6,615 nucleotides of DNA. Source: Bacteroidales bacterium. Lineage in GTDB: Bacteria; Bacteroidota; Bacteroidia; Bacteroidales; P3. The position numbers and the translations under genes were made by a program. The stretch's first letter is position 1, and each line of letters starts with the position of its first letter. The notes under the pieces were generated by a model. That model ran no database searches. It saw nothing but the letters and a program-made list of their open reading frames with translations, and was not told the DNA's origin. Below, in pieces: positions 1-6,510 of the stretch. The stretch is taken from NCBI GenBank assembly GCA_017988355.1, contig JAGNRX010000064.1, forward strand, positions 1 through 6,615. Reading direction: 5' to 3'.

Positions 1-562
1 TAATTATAAGCTTATGGGCTTGAATTGTTTCAGCTTTAAGGTCTGAATATGGCATTGAATTATCATCATCTTGGGTTTGACGTGAGATAATTTTATATTC
101 AATCTTGTGTTTTCTAAGAACAAATGAAACAGCTTTTGATGCTCCACCACTACCTAAGATAAAAGCTTTAATATTTTTATTGCTAACATTTTCAAGTAGA
201 GAACTCTCAAAACCAAATGCATCAGAATTATATCCTTTTAGTATAATCTTGTTTTCTTTTTCTTCAAGCCTAACAACATTAACAGCACCTATTTCTTTTG
301 CTATTTCATCTAAGGAATCAAGGTAGGGAATGATGGTTTCCTTATAAGGCATTGTTACATTAAAGCCCTTAAGATTATTTAAAGATGATGTATTAAAAGT
401 CTGCAATTTAAGAATGGAGATAAAGCGTTCAAGATTTTCAACCTCGAAGTTTTCATACTTAGAATCAATAATTCCTTCTCTAAGAAACTTCTCCTTAAAA
501 TAGGTTTCAGAAAAGGAATGTTCAAGTGGATATCCAATTAAACCATAGAGTTTAATCTTCAT
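1..562 (-). CDS. aroE: Shikimate dehydrogenase (NADP+), C-terminus beyond the left edge
   Basis: AroE reduces 3-dehydroshikimate to shikimate with NADPH in the cytoplasmic chorismate pathway. The first 187 residues are visible. The shikimate-binding motif GYPLEHSFS is at 10-18 (Ser16 and Ser18). NVTMPYK at 68-74 carries the catalytic Lys74. GAVN is at 92-95, and GYNSDAFGF at 110-118 carries the partner Asp114, with Ser where many family members have Thr. The nucleotide-binding loop GSGGASKA is at 137-144, and the SR at 160-161 is where an NADP-phosphate-binding Arg is expected. The family is usually about 245-290 residues, so roughly a quarter is missing. The ATG at 562 is preceded by A/T-rich sequence and lies 12 bases after the DedA stop, so it is probably the last visible gene of the minus-strand operon. 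No frameshift or missing catalytic residue is seen. The family call is secure; the missing end cannot be judged. Confidence 0.95.
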   Translation of the reverse strand, partial: MKIKLYGLIGYPLEHSFSETYFKEKFLREGIIDSKYENFEVENLERFISILKLQTFNTSSLNNLKGFNVTMPYKETIIPYLDSLDEIAKEIGAVNVVRLEEKENKIILKGYNSDAFGFESSLLENVSNKNIKAFILGSGGASKAVSFVLRKHKIEYKIISRQTQDDDNSMPYSDLKAETIQAHKLII

Positions 563-574
563 CTTATATTAATA

Positions 575-1339
575 TTAAATTGTTTTCTCTTTAGTCTTTT
601 TCTTCTTAATAAAGCCACTATAAATAAGATATAGTATGAATAGGAGGCCTAATCCAAGTAAGATATATGATAGTTCGTGAGTATATTCTTGAATCATTGA
701 TGCCTTACCATGAGCTATATATCCAAGTAGTGCTAAGACAATATTCCAAATTCCAGCACCCAAAGAAGTGAATAGGATGAAAGGAAGAAGTGACATCTTA
801 GCTAAACCAGCAGGAATTGAAATCAGCTGACGAATGCCAGGAACTAATCTCCCAACAAATGTTGAACTTCTTCCGTGTTTAACAAAATAATCTTCAGCCT
901 TAGTCACTTTCTCACTACTTAAGAGACACATCCTTCCAAACCTTGAGTCAGCAAACCTATGAATTATAGGTCTTCCTAAGAAAAAAGCAAGGTAGTAATT
1001 GACTAAAGCACCAATAATTGCACCAAGGGTTGCAAATAGAACAACTAAGAATATATTCAGGTCGCTACCCTCTTGAGAGGCTTTGTAGGCAGCAGGAGGA
1101 ACCACAACTTCCGATGGAAAAGGAATAAAGGAACTCTCAACCGCCATAAGCAAAGTTATTGTTCCATAATTCATATTATCCATATACCATGACGTAACTT
1201 CTTCTATTTTAGAGACTTTATCAACCTTGATGACTGTTGTGATAGTAGCGTTGGTTTCTGTATTTGCGTTTAAGAACATTGGTGTTAGAAAAACTGCAAT
1301 TAAAAAAACAATTGCAATTAGTTTATTCTTTTTCATCAA
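575..1339 (-). CDS. DedA-family inner-membrane protein with N-terminal signal-like extension
   Basis: This is a 254-residue DedA/SNARE-associated (VTT-like) membrane protein. The family is linked to membrane homeostasis and, in some members, to recycling of undecaprenyl phosphate or phospholipid carriers; which applies here is unknown. The core starts near residue 57. ESSFIPFPSE at 68-77 supplies the conserved acidic residues of the first re-entrant segment. The signature FVGRLVPGIR at 161-170 has Arg164 and Arg170 six residues apart, as in the essential Arg pair of E. coli YqjA. Hydrophobic segments lie near 96-122, 171-208 and 224-244, and the tail is Lys-rich (245-252). Ahead of the core is a signal-peptide-like segment (Lys4, Lys5 and Lys7 region, hydrophobic 8-23) followed by about 30 polar residues, an unusual addition. 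The start overlaps the TPR gene by 17 bases. A second ATG directly follows the first, so the true start may be at 1336. The DedA call is firm, the substrate unknown. Confidence 0.92.
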   Translation of the reverse strand: MMKKNKLIAIVFLIAVFLTPMFLNANTETNATITTVIKVDKVSKIEEVTSWYMDNMNYGTITLLMAVESSFIPFPSEVVVPPAAYKASQEGSDLNIFLVVLFATLGAIIGALVNYYLAFFLGRPIIHRFADSRFGRMCLLSSEKVTKAEDYFVKHGRSSTFVGRLVPGIRQLISIPAGLAKMSLLPFILFTSLGAGIWNIVLALLGYIAHGKASMIQEYTHELSYILLGLGLLFILYLIYSGFIKKKKTKEKTI

Positions 1340-2741
1340 TATATATTTTTATTAAGTTTTCGTAATGTGGGTTCTTAAGTAGGGATGGACAATTCTTTTC
1401 AATCATCTCATAAGTAATATCAAATTCCAAGAATAGCTTAAAGATATAATCATCAAGATGGTCTTTCAAGTAGGGTTCTTTTGAAGATATTTCAATTAGT
1501 GAAAAGTATATATTAGGCTCGTCAAATTTATTATTATCAATTGTTTCCCTCAGCAGATGAATAGCATCCATTGTTTTTTCAGCAGAAACCATAGACAGTG
1601 CCCAATTAATAGTTATAATTGCCAATTCCTTACCCTGGTCATATAGCTCTTGATACATTTCTTCACCTCTTTCTATATAGTTTTCCTTATATAGCATTTC
1701 AGCATAAGCCAAACTAAAATGAACGTTTTCTGGTTCAAGTTCAATAGCTTTTTTAATGTAAGGCTCAGCACTATGGAAGTCATCTTGTTCAAAATAACAC
1801 ATCGCAACACCTAGCCAAGCATCTGAATTAAACTGGTCTATGTGAATGCAATCCTTATAGTAAATTGCAGCAGTTATCCAATTGCCTTGTTTCTCGTATG
1901 CCTGTCCAAGGAAGAAAAGAACAAGGGGTTCACCTGGGTCTAATTTATTTGCCTCGTGCAAAGCCTCTATACCCTCTGAATAGTTTTCAAGTGCAATAAG
2001 AGCTTGAGCCCTGTATAGATGAGCAGTTGGATTGTCTTCACTAATTGCAATTGCAAGTTCAAAAGAAGTTATTGCATCAAAGAAGTTATCGGTATAGTAG
2101 AGTAAAATGCCATAAGAAATCCAGTTTTGTTCTGAATAAGGATTTTGTTTGCAAAGTTTTTTAAGAAACTGAATTGATCTATCTGGATTCTCAATATACT
2201 GCGATGCATAAGCAAAGGGTTGTAGTAAGAATGAATTAGTTGGTTCAATCTTTATTGCTTTCTTATATATCTTAACAGCCGATTCATAGTCCTCAAGTGC
2301 AAAGTATTCTTCACCCAAAGAGGAATAAACCTCAATATCCTCATCATCTTGAACAAGTAGGGTCTCATAGCTCTCGATAGCTTTTGATTGAATACCAGCC
2401 TGAGAATAGAGGGAGGCAAGTGCAAACAAGAGGTCGGAGTCATCAGGGTTTGTTTCCTTGAACTTCTCTAAGAAAATAATAGCCTCTTGAGGGTCTTTAT
2501 CTTGCGAAATAAACTGTGCTTTTCTAATATTTACCTCAATCTCATTAGGGTAGAGCTGGATAGCAAGAGAAATTGCAGCCTTAGTCTTCTCAGACTCGTT
2601 TACTGCAAAGAAATAATCTATAACCTCAATAAGTTCATCGGAGTCGAAAAAACAACCTTGACCTGTCGATAAGCAATCTTCAAACTTAAGAATTAGCTCA
2701 TTCAAATCATCGTTATTTAAATCTTCAAATTCTTCGCTCAT
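1323..2741 (-). CDS. Tetratricopeptide-repeat protein, cytoplasmic, function unknown
   Basis: This is a 472-residue soluble protein with no signal peptide or membrane segment. Its N-terminus is very acidic (residues 1-22). From about residue 50 to 370 it is a chain of TPR helix pairs with the usual Gly/Ala/Tyr/Pro spacing. Clear units are at about 103-136, 137-170 (YSSLGEEYFALEDYESAV ending in IEP), 205-238, 239-272, 273-306, 307-340 (ending in LEPEN) and 341-374. Residues 375-472 are helical but less repeat-like. TPR arrays bind other proteins, and the partner cannot be read from the sequence. The start codon overlaps the stop of the upstream exported-protein gene as ATGA, and its own stop overlaps the DedA start, so it is probably translationally coupled to both. 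Acidic TPR proteins of about this size are common in Bacteroidales. The repeat call is certain; the role is not assigned. Confidence 0.93.
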   Translation of the reverse strand: MSEEFEDLNNDDLNELILKFEDCLSTGQGCFFDSDELIEVIDYFFAVNESEKTKAAISLAIQLYPNEIEVNIRKAQFISQDKDPQEAIIFLEKFKETNPDDSDLLFALASLYSQAGIQSKAIESYETLLVQDDEDIEVYSSLGEEYFALEDYESAVKIYKKAIKIEPTNSFLLQPFAYASQYIENPDRSIQFLKKLCKQNPYSEQNWISYGILLYYTDNFFDAITSFELAIAISEDNPTAHLYRAQALIALENYSEGIEALHEANKLDPGEPLVLFFLGQAYEKQGNWITAAIYYKDCIHIDQFNSDAWLGVAMCYFEQDDFHSAEPYIKKAIELEPENVHFSLAYAEMLYKENYIERGEEMYQELYDQGKELAIITINWALSMVSAEKTMDAIHLLRETIDNNKFDEPNIYFSLIEISSKEPYLKDHLDDYIFKLFLEFDITYEMIEKNCPSLLKNPHYENLIKIYIDEKE

Positions 2742-4159
2742 AGACGTAAATCATTTGGAATCATTGCAACACGATAAAGTTTATTATTCTTATAGATAAC
2801 GTATATATTCCCAAAATAGAACCAATGACGATTTGAGCCATCAAAGTTAGTGAGTACTTCTCTTTCTGGTTTATTCCAAGACATCTTAGCCATATCAATG
2901 GTCATTGTCGGAATAAGTTCTTTTTGAAGGATTGCTTTATAATGTGTTGTATAAGTATCTTTATATTTCATAACCTTATTAGCCTCAATCATAGAACTAG
3001 AGAAACTCAACTTGTCGCCCAATGTGTAATCAGCTGCAACATAGAATTTCCTTCCTTTATTGTTTCTCATAAGCATTTGGAACTTTCCGTCCTTAACCAA
3101 GAAATCAATACATTGGAAAACATCACCTCTATTAATTGTTACTGGAGTTTTTCTCTTAGTGTCAATAACAGTCATCTTGAATTTATCACCACGATAGACA
3201 AACTCTTTATACATATATTCATCTTTTGCTTTTTTCAAATAGGATTCGATAACAAAAGGAAACTCATGTCTTTGTTTTGCAATAGGGTATTTATAGTAGA
3301 TAGTGTCTCTTGCACCTGGCACAATAAGCTTAAGGTAAACATCAGTTAGACCCTCTGCATCGTGAACCCAGTCAGCAACCACAAATGTCCTTCCTTGCAA
3401 TAGTTTTGATTTACCCTCTGGCATACTTGCAAATGAGTATTTCCTACTATCATCATCATAATTATATAATCTTGTTCCGTTATATAACCTTTCATAAGTT
3501 ACCTCTGTTGTAACTGGTAGATAGAGTTTCTCACCCACAAGATTCTTAGGGATATAAGCATAGTTTGAATTTCCATCGTAGGAGGCAAGACTTAAATCAG
3601 AGTTTGCGTATTTGTTTTTAGGATATTCGTTTTTATTTGCGTTATAGTAAGACATAGGGATGAAAGGGAAGTTATATCTATTCCAAAATCCATCATATTT
3701 ATAGAAAACAGTATCTTTAGAAAGACCAACAACTAATTTAATAAAGTCATATCTAAGATTTTTGAAATCTTGTTTAAACTCATCAGCATAGTATATCTTG
3801 TCGTAAGCAACCTTATCGGTTATGTATCCTGCAACAACAAACCACTCTTTTTCCATCTTTGCTAACTTGTCAGCAGACATTCTTTTAAGTTCATAGTATT
3901 CTATTCCAGTCTTATCACCAGGCTCAGGACTAGCAAGCTTTCCAACAAAGAAATTTCGACCAATAGTATCTGAAACCTTAGGAAGATATAGTGTTTGATT
4001 TTCCAGAGCATAAGGCTTAGTCATAAACTCAGCGTGGATATAGTAATCATCATATTCAAAATCTGGCAATACCTTTTCAATGCTTTTTTGACCAAAACAA
4101 ATCACTGGCAAGCCAATTAATGAAAGGATTAGACTTTTAAATTGAATTCCAAAACTCAT
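2738..4159 (-). CDS. Exported protein of unknown function with internal tandem duplication
   Basis: I do not recognise a named family. From the ATG at 4159 it is 473 residues, beginning with a signal peptide (hydrophobic core about 9-20, likely cleavage after FG at 22-23). VIC lacks a small residue before Cys, so a lipoprotein is unlikely. Location is probably periplasm or outer surface. Two related segments follow at about 50-179 and 202-315. Each has a LYLP strand (56-60, 211-215), FVVA (107-110, 259-262), a DT-x-x-YKY strand (149-155, 285-291), x-FPF (163-166, 299-302) and an x-x-EY end (175-179, 311-315). The remainder (316-473) is beta-rich, aromatic and basic. An in-frame ATG at 4192 would add 11 polar residues. 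I prefer 4159 because it starts directly at the signal peptide, has an A-rich leader, and leaves about 40 bases after the predicted transcription start, whereas 4192 would leave about six. It is probably first gene of the operon and overlaps the TPR gene by 4 bases. Confidence 0.85.
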   Translation of the reverse strand: MSFGIQFKSLILSLIGLPVICFGQKSIEKVLPDFEYDDYYIHAEFMTKPYALENQTLYLPKVSDTIGRNFFVGKLASPEPGDKTGIEYYELKRMSADKLAKMEKEWFVVAGYITDKVAYDKIYYADEFKQDFKNLRYDFIKLVVGLSKDTVFYKYDGFWNRYNFPFIPMSYYNANKNEYPKNKYANSDLSLASYDGNSNYAYIPKNLVGEKLYLPVTTEVTYERLYNGTRLYNYDDDSRKYSFASMPEGKSKLLQGRTFVVADWVHDAEGLTDVYLKLIVPGARDTIYYKYPIAKQRHEFPFVIESYLKKAKDEYMYKEFVYRGDKFKMTVIDTKRKTPVTINRGDVFQCIDFLVKDGKFQMLMRNNKGRKFYVAADYTLGDKLSFSSSMIEANKVMKYKDTYTTHYKAILQKELIPTMTIDMAKMSWNKPEREVLTNFDGSNRHWFYFGNIYVIYKNNKLYRVAMIPNDLRL

Positions 4160-4203
4160 ATCGTTATCGTTTTTATTCTTTAAAATGGGCATAATTTAGA
4201 AAG

Positions 4204-4211
4204 CAAATATA
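4204..4211 (-). promoter_or_regulatory. Bacteroidetes -7 promoter element for the minus-strand operon
   Basis: Read on the minus strand this is TATATTTG, an exact match to the Bacteroidetes housekeeping-sigma consensus TAnnTTTG. The transcription start would fall about 5-7 bases downstream, near 4197-4199, giving a leader of about 40 bases to the ATG at 4159. No good TTTG/TTG -33 box is seen about 19-20 bases upstream. A run of eight A on the same strand (4245-4252) lies further upstream and could act as an UP-like tract. The position just ahead of four co-directional genes supports the call; it is otherwise a motif match. Confidence 0.6.
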
Positions 4212-4222
4212 CGAACTTTCGT
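4211..4222. promoter_or_regulatory. Short inverted repeat abutting the -7 element, possible operator
   Basis: ACGAA-CT-TTCGT has perfect 5-base arms around a 2-base centre. It lies inside the predicted minus-strand promoter, between the -7 element and where the -33 box should be, which is a usual place for a repressor site. The arms are short and a chance occurrence is quite possible. No second copy was noticed in the window. Confidence 0.25.
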
Positions 4223-4287
4223 TGAATAATTAGTATGAGAAACCTTTTTTTTATTCTAACGTATGAAAATTAATAAATAAACAAAGC

Positions 4288-4974
4288 ATGCATATAGATA
4301 TTATTACATTATTTCCAGACCTTTTCACAGGCATTTTCTCACACTCTATACTACAACGATCACAAAACAAAGGTATAGTAAGTGTTGAATTTCACGACCT
4401 AAGGCAGTATTCACTTAATAAATATAAGAGTGTTGACGACTACGCCTATGGAGGAGGAGCAGGGATGGTTATGCAAATCGAACCAATAGCAAATTGTTTG
4501 GCAGACCTAAAACAAAAAAGAGACTATGATGAGATAATTTATACCTCACCAGATGGAGAAATGCTAAGCCAAGGACTATCCAACGAGCTATCACTTAAAA
4601 ACAATCTCTGCATCCTTTGTGGACACTATAAAGGAGTTGATGAAAGAGTAAGAGAGCATTTAATCACAAGGGAAATCTCAATAGGTAACTATGTCTTAAG
4701 TGGGGGAGAGCTCGCTGCTGCCATAATCTCAGACTCAATCATACGCCTAATACCAGGAGTTTTAAATGACGAAACCTCCGCTCTAACAGATTCTTTCCAA
4801 AACAATTTAGTTTCGCCACCAGTCTATTCACGCCCCTATGAATATAACGGTTGGAAGGTGCCAGATGTCTTAGTTTCAGGCAACCAAAGACTAATCGATG
4901 AGTGGAACATTGAGCAATCCATAAGCAGAACAAAAGAAAGAAGACCAGAATTATTTGAAATAAAAAACCAATAA
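4288..4974 (+). CDS. trmD: tRNA (guanine-37-N1)-methyltransferase TrmD
   Basis: TrmD methylates N1 of G37 next to the anticodon using S-adenosylmethionine, which prevents +1 frameshifting. It works as a cytoplasmic dimer with a SPOUT trefoil-knot fold. The 228 residues cover the whole enzyme. The N-terminus is MHIDIITLFPDLF, followed by DDYAYGGGAGM at 50-60, YTSPDGE at 85-91, the knot segments LCGHYKGVDERV at 110-121 and SIGNYVLSGGE at 131-141, and then DSF at 168-170. Arg153 and Asp168 have the same 15-residue spacing as the catalytic Arg154/Asp169 of the Haemophilus enzyme. The C-terminal tRNA-binding domain contains VPDVLVSGNQ (191-200) and ends in RTKERRPELF. The common SIGDYVLSGGE motif has Asn134 in place of Asp. 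The first ATG matches the family N-terminus and is preceded by A-rich sequence without a Shine-Dalgarno site. It is transcribed away from the minus-strand operon; I could not find a convincing promoter of its own. Confidence 0.97.
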   Translation: MHIDIITLFPDLFTGIFSHSILQRSQNKGIVSVEFHDLRQYSLNKYKSVDDYAYGGGAGMVMQIEPIANCLADLKQKRDYDEIIYTSPDGEMLSQGLSNELSLKNNLCILCGHYKGVDERVREHLITREISIGNYVLSGGELAAAIISDSIIRLIPGVLNDETSALTDSFQNNLVSPPVYSRPYEYNGWKVPDVLVSGNQRLIDEWNIEQSISRTKERRPELFEIKNQ

Positions 4975-4988
4975 TTAAATTAATATAT

Positions 4989-4996
4989 TATCTTTG
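4989..4996 (+). promoter_or_regulatory. Bacteroidetes -7 promoter element for the polytopic membrane protein gene
   Basis: TATCTTTG matches TAnnTTTG and sits in the 54-base gap after trmD. A transcription start near 5001-5004 would leave a leader of about 25-28 A/T-rich bases before the ATG at 5029. The TTTG at 4954-4957 is about 31 bases upstream, too far for a standard -33 box. The downstream gene may therefore be transcribed both from here and by readthrough from trmD, since no hairpin-and-T-run terminator is seen in the gap. Confidence 0.5.
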
Positions 4997-5028
4997 CAGT
5001 CTGATTATTATTTAACAATAAACATTAT

Positions 5029-6243
5029 ATGTTAGAGAAGCTTAGGAAAACGTCATTTTTGCTTTCATCCAACTGGTATAAAAGATATAAAATACCATAT
5101 CTTATATTAATAGTTGATATATTTTTCGTGCTTCTTTTCGCCGTTTTCTCAGTTAAAGATTATCTTGTTGGGTACTTCGATGGAATATATAAATTCAATG
5201 GAATTCTAATACTAATAATAATCTCTATCCTTCTAATAGTTAGGTTTAATATCTCACTCCTTATGTTCTCAAAACAAAGGTTTGGGCTCTATCTTTCAAT
5301 ACTCTTCCTACTAACAGCCATATCAATAGAATTGATTTTTGACGACCTATACTCTCCATTTATGTTAGTCTTTGAATCAGTAATACTATTTATTAATACC
5401 TTTATAATTGAACTGCCCGATTTTCTAAACACATTAATAGTATATATATTTTATATATTTTCACTCTACGGGCCAATCCTTTACTATTCATCCCTACATC
5501 TTAGGAAGAAAAACCTATCAAACAGTGCAAGTGTTTTTGATATAATGACAGGATTTTATGGAACAACACTGTCCAAAAGGCTGAAAATAATGGATATGGT
5601 TATTTATTGTTTTTTAATTGGCATAGCAATGACAGTAGGGTTAGTTTCCGAAAACATAAATTGGATGTTCCTATCAGTACCAATAAGCCTATATGCAATT
5701 TATGAATTCTTCAACAGGATGTATTTTCCTCACCTAAACAAAAAGAAAAAGATAATAATATACTTACTAACCTTTCTAATAAGCACTTTAGTAATGTTTA
5801 CCCAGAAACTACCATACTACGGCCTAATATTTTTTGCATTTTCTGTTCTATTTATGTTTACCCTCCTAACAACAATGACTAAGTCGCCCCTAAGAAGCAT
5901 AGCCGTAACAGTCTTTTCATTTATCATAATACCAATCTTCTGCATGGGATACAACCTCTTTGCCTTTCCGCAATATGGAATAATAGCGAAAAGCGTACCC
6001 TATGAAAATGAAAAGATATTCTACCATATAGTTGACCAAGATGGAAACTTAGGATTTAGAAACAGAAGGCTTAAGATACTTAGACCAGCATACACCAAAA
6101 TCATCTACTGCCAAAAGAACTGCATAAAACTCTTAAACAAAAATTCAGTTTGGGAAACCTATACCATTCCAGATAATGAGTTAAAAAAACCAAAAAAATA
6201 CTTTGATTTTTTTAAGACCAAAAACTCAGGCACCTTCAAATAA
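5029..6243 (+). CDS. Polytopic membrane protein of unknown function with WG-like C-terminal tail
   Basis: I do not recognise a family. The 404 residues divide into a membrane part and a soluble tail. Hydrophobic segments lie at about 22-42, 57-78, 85-105, 110-128, 132-154, 188-206, 211-227, 241-258, 262-281 and 289-312, so about ten membrane spans. Basic loops (158-161 RKK, 238-241 KKKK) suggest cytoplasmic sides. There is no cleavable signal peptide: the N-terminus has several Lys/Arg before the first span. Residues 320-404 are soluble and basic. DQDGNLGFRN followed by LRPAYTKI (336-358) resembles one WG repeat (G-x-x-G, then a basic stretch, then P-x-Y-x-x-I), a weak but specific similarity. 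No transporter, glycosyltransferase or O-antigen ligase motif was identified. The first ATG is used because a -7 promoter element lies at a suitable distance. Ile, Leu and Lys are abundant, partly reflecting low GC. The reading frame is certainly coding, the function open. Confidence 0.82.
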   Translation: MLEKLRKTSFLLSSNWYKRYKIPYLILIVDIFFVLLFAVFSVKDYLVGYFDGIYKFNGILILIIISILLIVRFNISLLMFSKQRFGLYLSILFLLTAISIELIFDDLYSPFMLVFESVILFINTFIIELPDFLNTLIVYIFYIFSLYGPILYYSSLHLRKKNLSNSASVFDIMTGFYGTTLSKRLKIMDMVIYCFLIGIAMTVGLVSENINWMFLSVPISLYAIYEFFNRMYFPHLNKKKKIIIYLLTFLISTLVMFTQKLPYYGLIFFAFSVLFMFTLLTTMTKSPLRSIAVTVFSFIIIPIFCMGYNLFAFPQYGIIAKSVPYENEKIFYHIVDQDGNLGFRNRRLKILRPAYTKIIYCQKNCIKLLNKNSVWETYTIPDNELKKPKKYFDFFKTKNSGTFK

Positions 6244-6468
6244 AACAAAGTTTTGAACTGTGATTCTTGCCTTAAAATATACTCTTAATTGTTTCTTTGA
6301 TTCATCAAAATGGATCAGTGATTCAGTAAATTGTTTCAGTGATTCAGCAAATTAGTTCAGTGATTCAGAAAATTGTTATGGTGATTCATTTGTGGCTTTA
6401 TTGAATTGCTTTGCAAATTCATCACTATCTAAGCTTAGTAATATATCAGCCACATCAAGATGGGTCAT
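6226..6468 (-). pseudogene. Probable decayed heptad-repeat (coiled-coil) coding sequence
   Basis: Reading the minus strand from the ATG at 6468 gives a protein-like stretch, MTHLDVADILLSLDSDEF, then FAKQFNKATNESP and a TAA stop (6376-6378). The same frame continues through a second TAA (6352-6354) and runs on to TGA at 6226-6228, just inside the 3' end of the membrane protein gene. The interrupted part reads as five successive heptads: TNESP*Q, FSESLN*, FAESLKQ, FTESLIH and FDESKKQ, then LRVYFKARITVQNFVLFEGA. Comparison between heptads suggests both stops replaced Lys or Gln codons (AAA or CAA to TAA). Phe and Leu recur four apart, as in an amphipathic helix. Because any repeat of 21 bp yields a peptide repeat in every frame, coding origin is inferred, not shown. 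It may instead be a genuine 30-residue small protein followed by noncoding repeats, or no gene at all. The stops could also be sequence errors. Confidence 0.35.
6294..6390. repeat. 21-bp tandem repeat, about 4.5 units
   Basis: The core TGATTC recurs at 6298, 6319, 6340, 6361 and 6382, exactly 21 bases apart each time. The three middle units (6315-6335, 6336-6356, 6357-6377) share TCAGTGATTCAG at their start and differ at one following base (T, C or A) and near their 3' end. The outer two units are degenerate. On the minus strand every core encodes Glu-Ser in the frame described for the overlapping decayed coding sequence. An out-of-register TGATTC also occurs at 6261. Slippage-prone arrays of this size are a typical source of copy-number change. 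Confidence 0.85.
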
Positions 6469-6488
6469 TGTCTAGGTTAATCTTTGTA

Positions 6489-6510
6489 GAGACGCGATTT
6501 ATCGCGTCTC
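6489..6510. repeat. Perfect 10-bp-arm GC-rich palindrome, REP-like
   Basis: GAGACGCGAT and ATCGCGTCTC are perfect reverse complements separated by TT, forming a strong hairpin on either strand in otherwise AT-rich sequence. Neither side has a following T-run, so it is not a standard intrinsic terminator, although it could stabilise RNA ends. From memory, near-identical GAGACGCG...CGCGTCTC palindromes are dispersed in many bacterial genomes, including Bacteroidetes and cyanobacteria, as REP/MITE-like intergenic repeats. That recollection is unverified here. Only one copy is in this window and no target-site duplication was identified. Confidence 0.7.

Noticed and set aside
105..326. Plus-strand open frame of 73 codons
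   Set aside because: It lies wholly antisense to aroE, whose minus-strand frame carries all the family motifs; no protein-like features.
2252..2443. Minus-strand open frame of 63 codons in another frame of the TPR gene
   Set aside because: The TPR frame is continuous and repeat-bearing through this stretch; this one is an out-of-frame shadow. The plus-strand frame at 2487-2672 is rejected for the same reason.
2924..3349. Plus-strand open frame of 141 codons
   Set aside because: Antisense to the exported protein gene, whose minus-strand frame has a signal peptide and an internal duplication; the antisense product is a Cys/Phe/Ile-rich shadow.
4245..4252. T8 homopolymer as a phase-variation tract
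   Set aside because: It is intergenic, short, and outside the usual -7/-33 spacer, so slippage would not clearly switch either gene; treated at most as an upstream A/T tract.
4739..4933. Minus-strand open frame of 64 codons
   Set aside because: Antisense to the conserved C-terminal part of trmD.
6243..6255. AAAAC-AAA-GTTTT stem just after the membrane protein gene as a terminator
   Set aside because: Only 5 weak base pairs and no T-run beyond the stem itself.
6294..6390. Tandem array as a CRISPR
   Set aside because: The units are directly adjacent at 21 bp with no unique spacers, and no cas genes are present.
6489..6510. Palindrome as an intrinsic terminator for the membrane protein gene
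   Set aside because: It lies about 245 bases after the stop codon and no T-run follows the hairpin on either strand.
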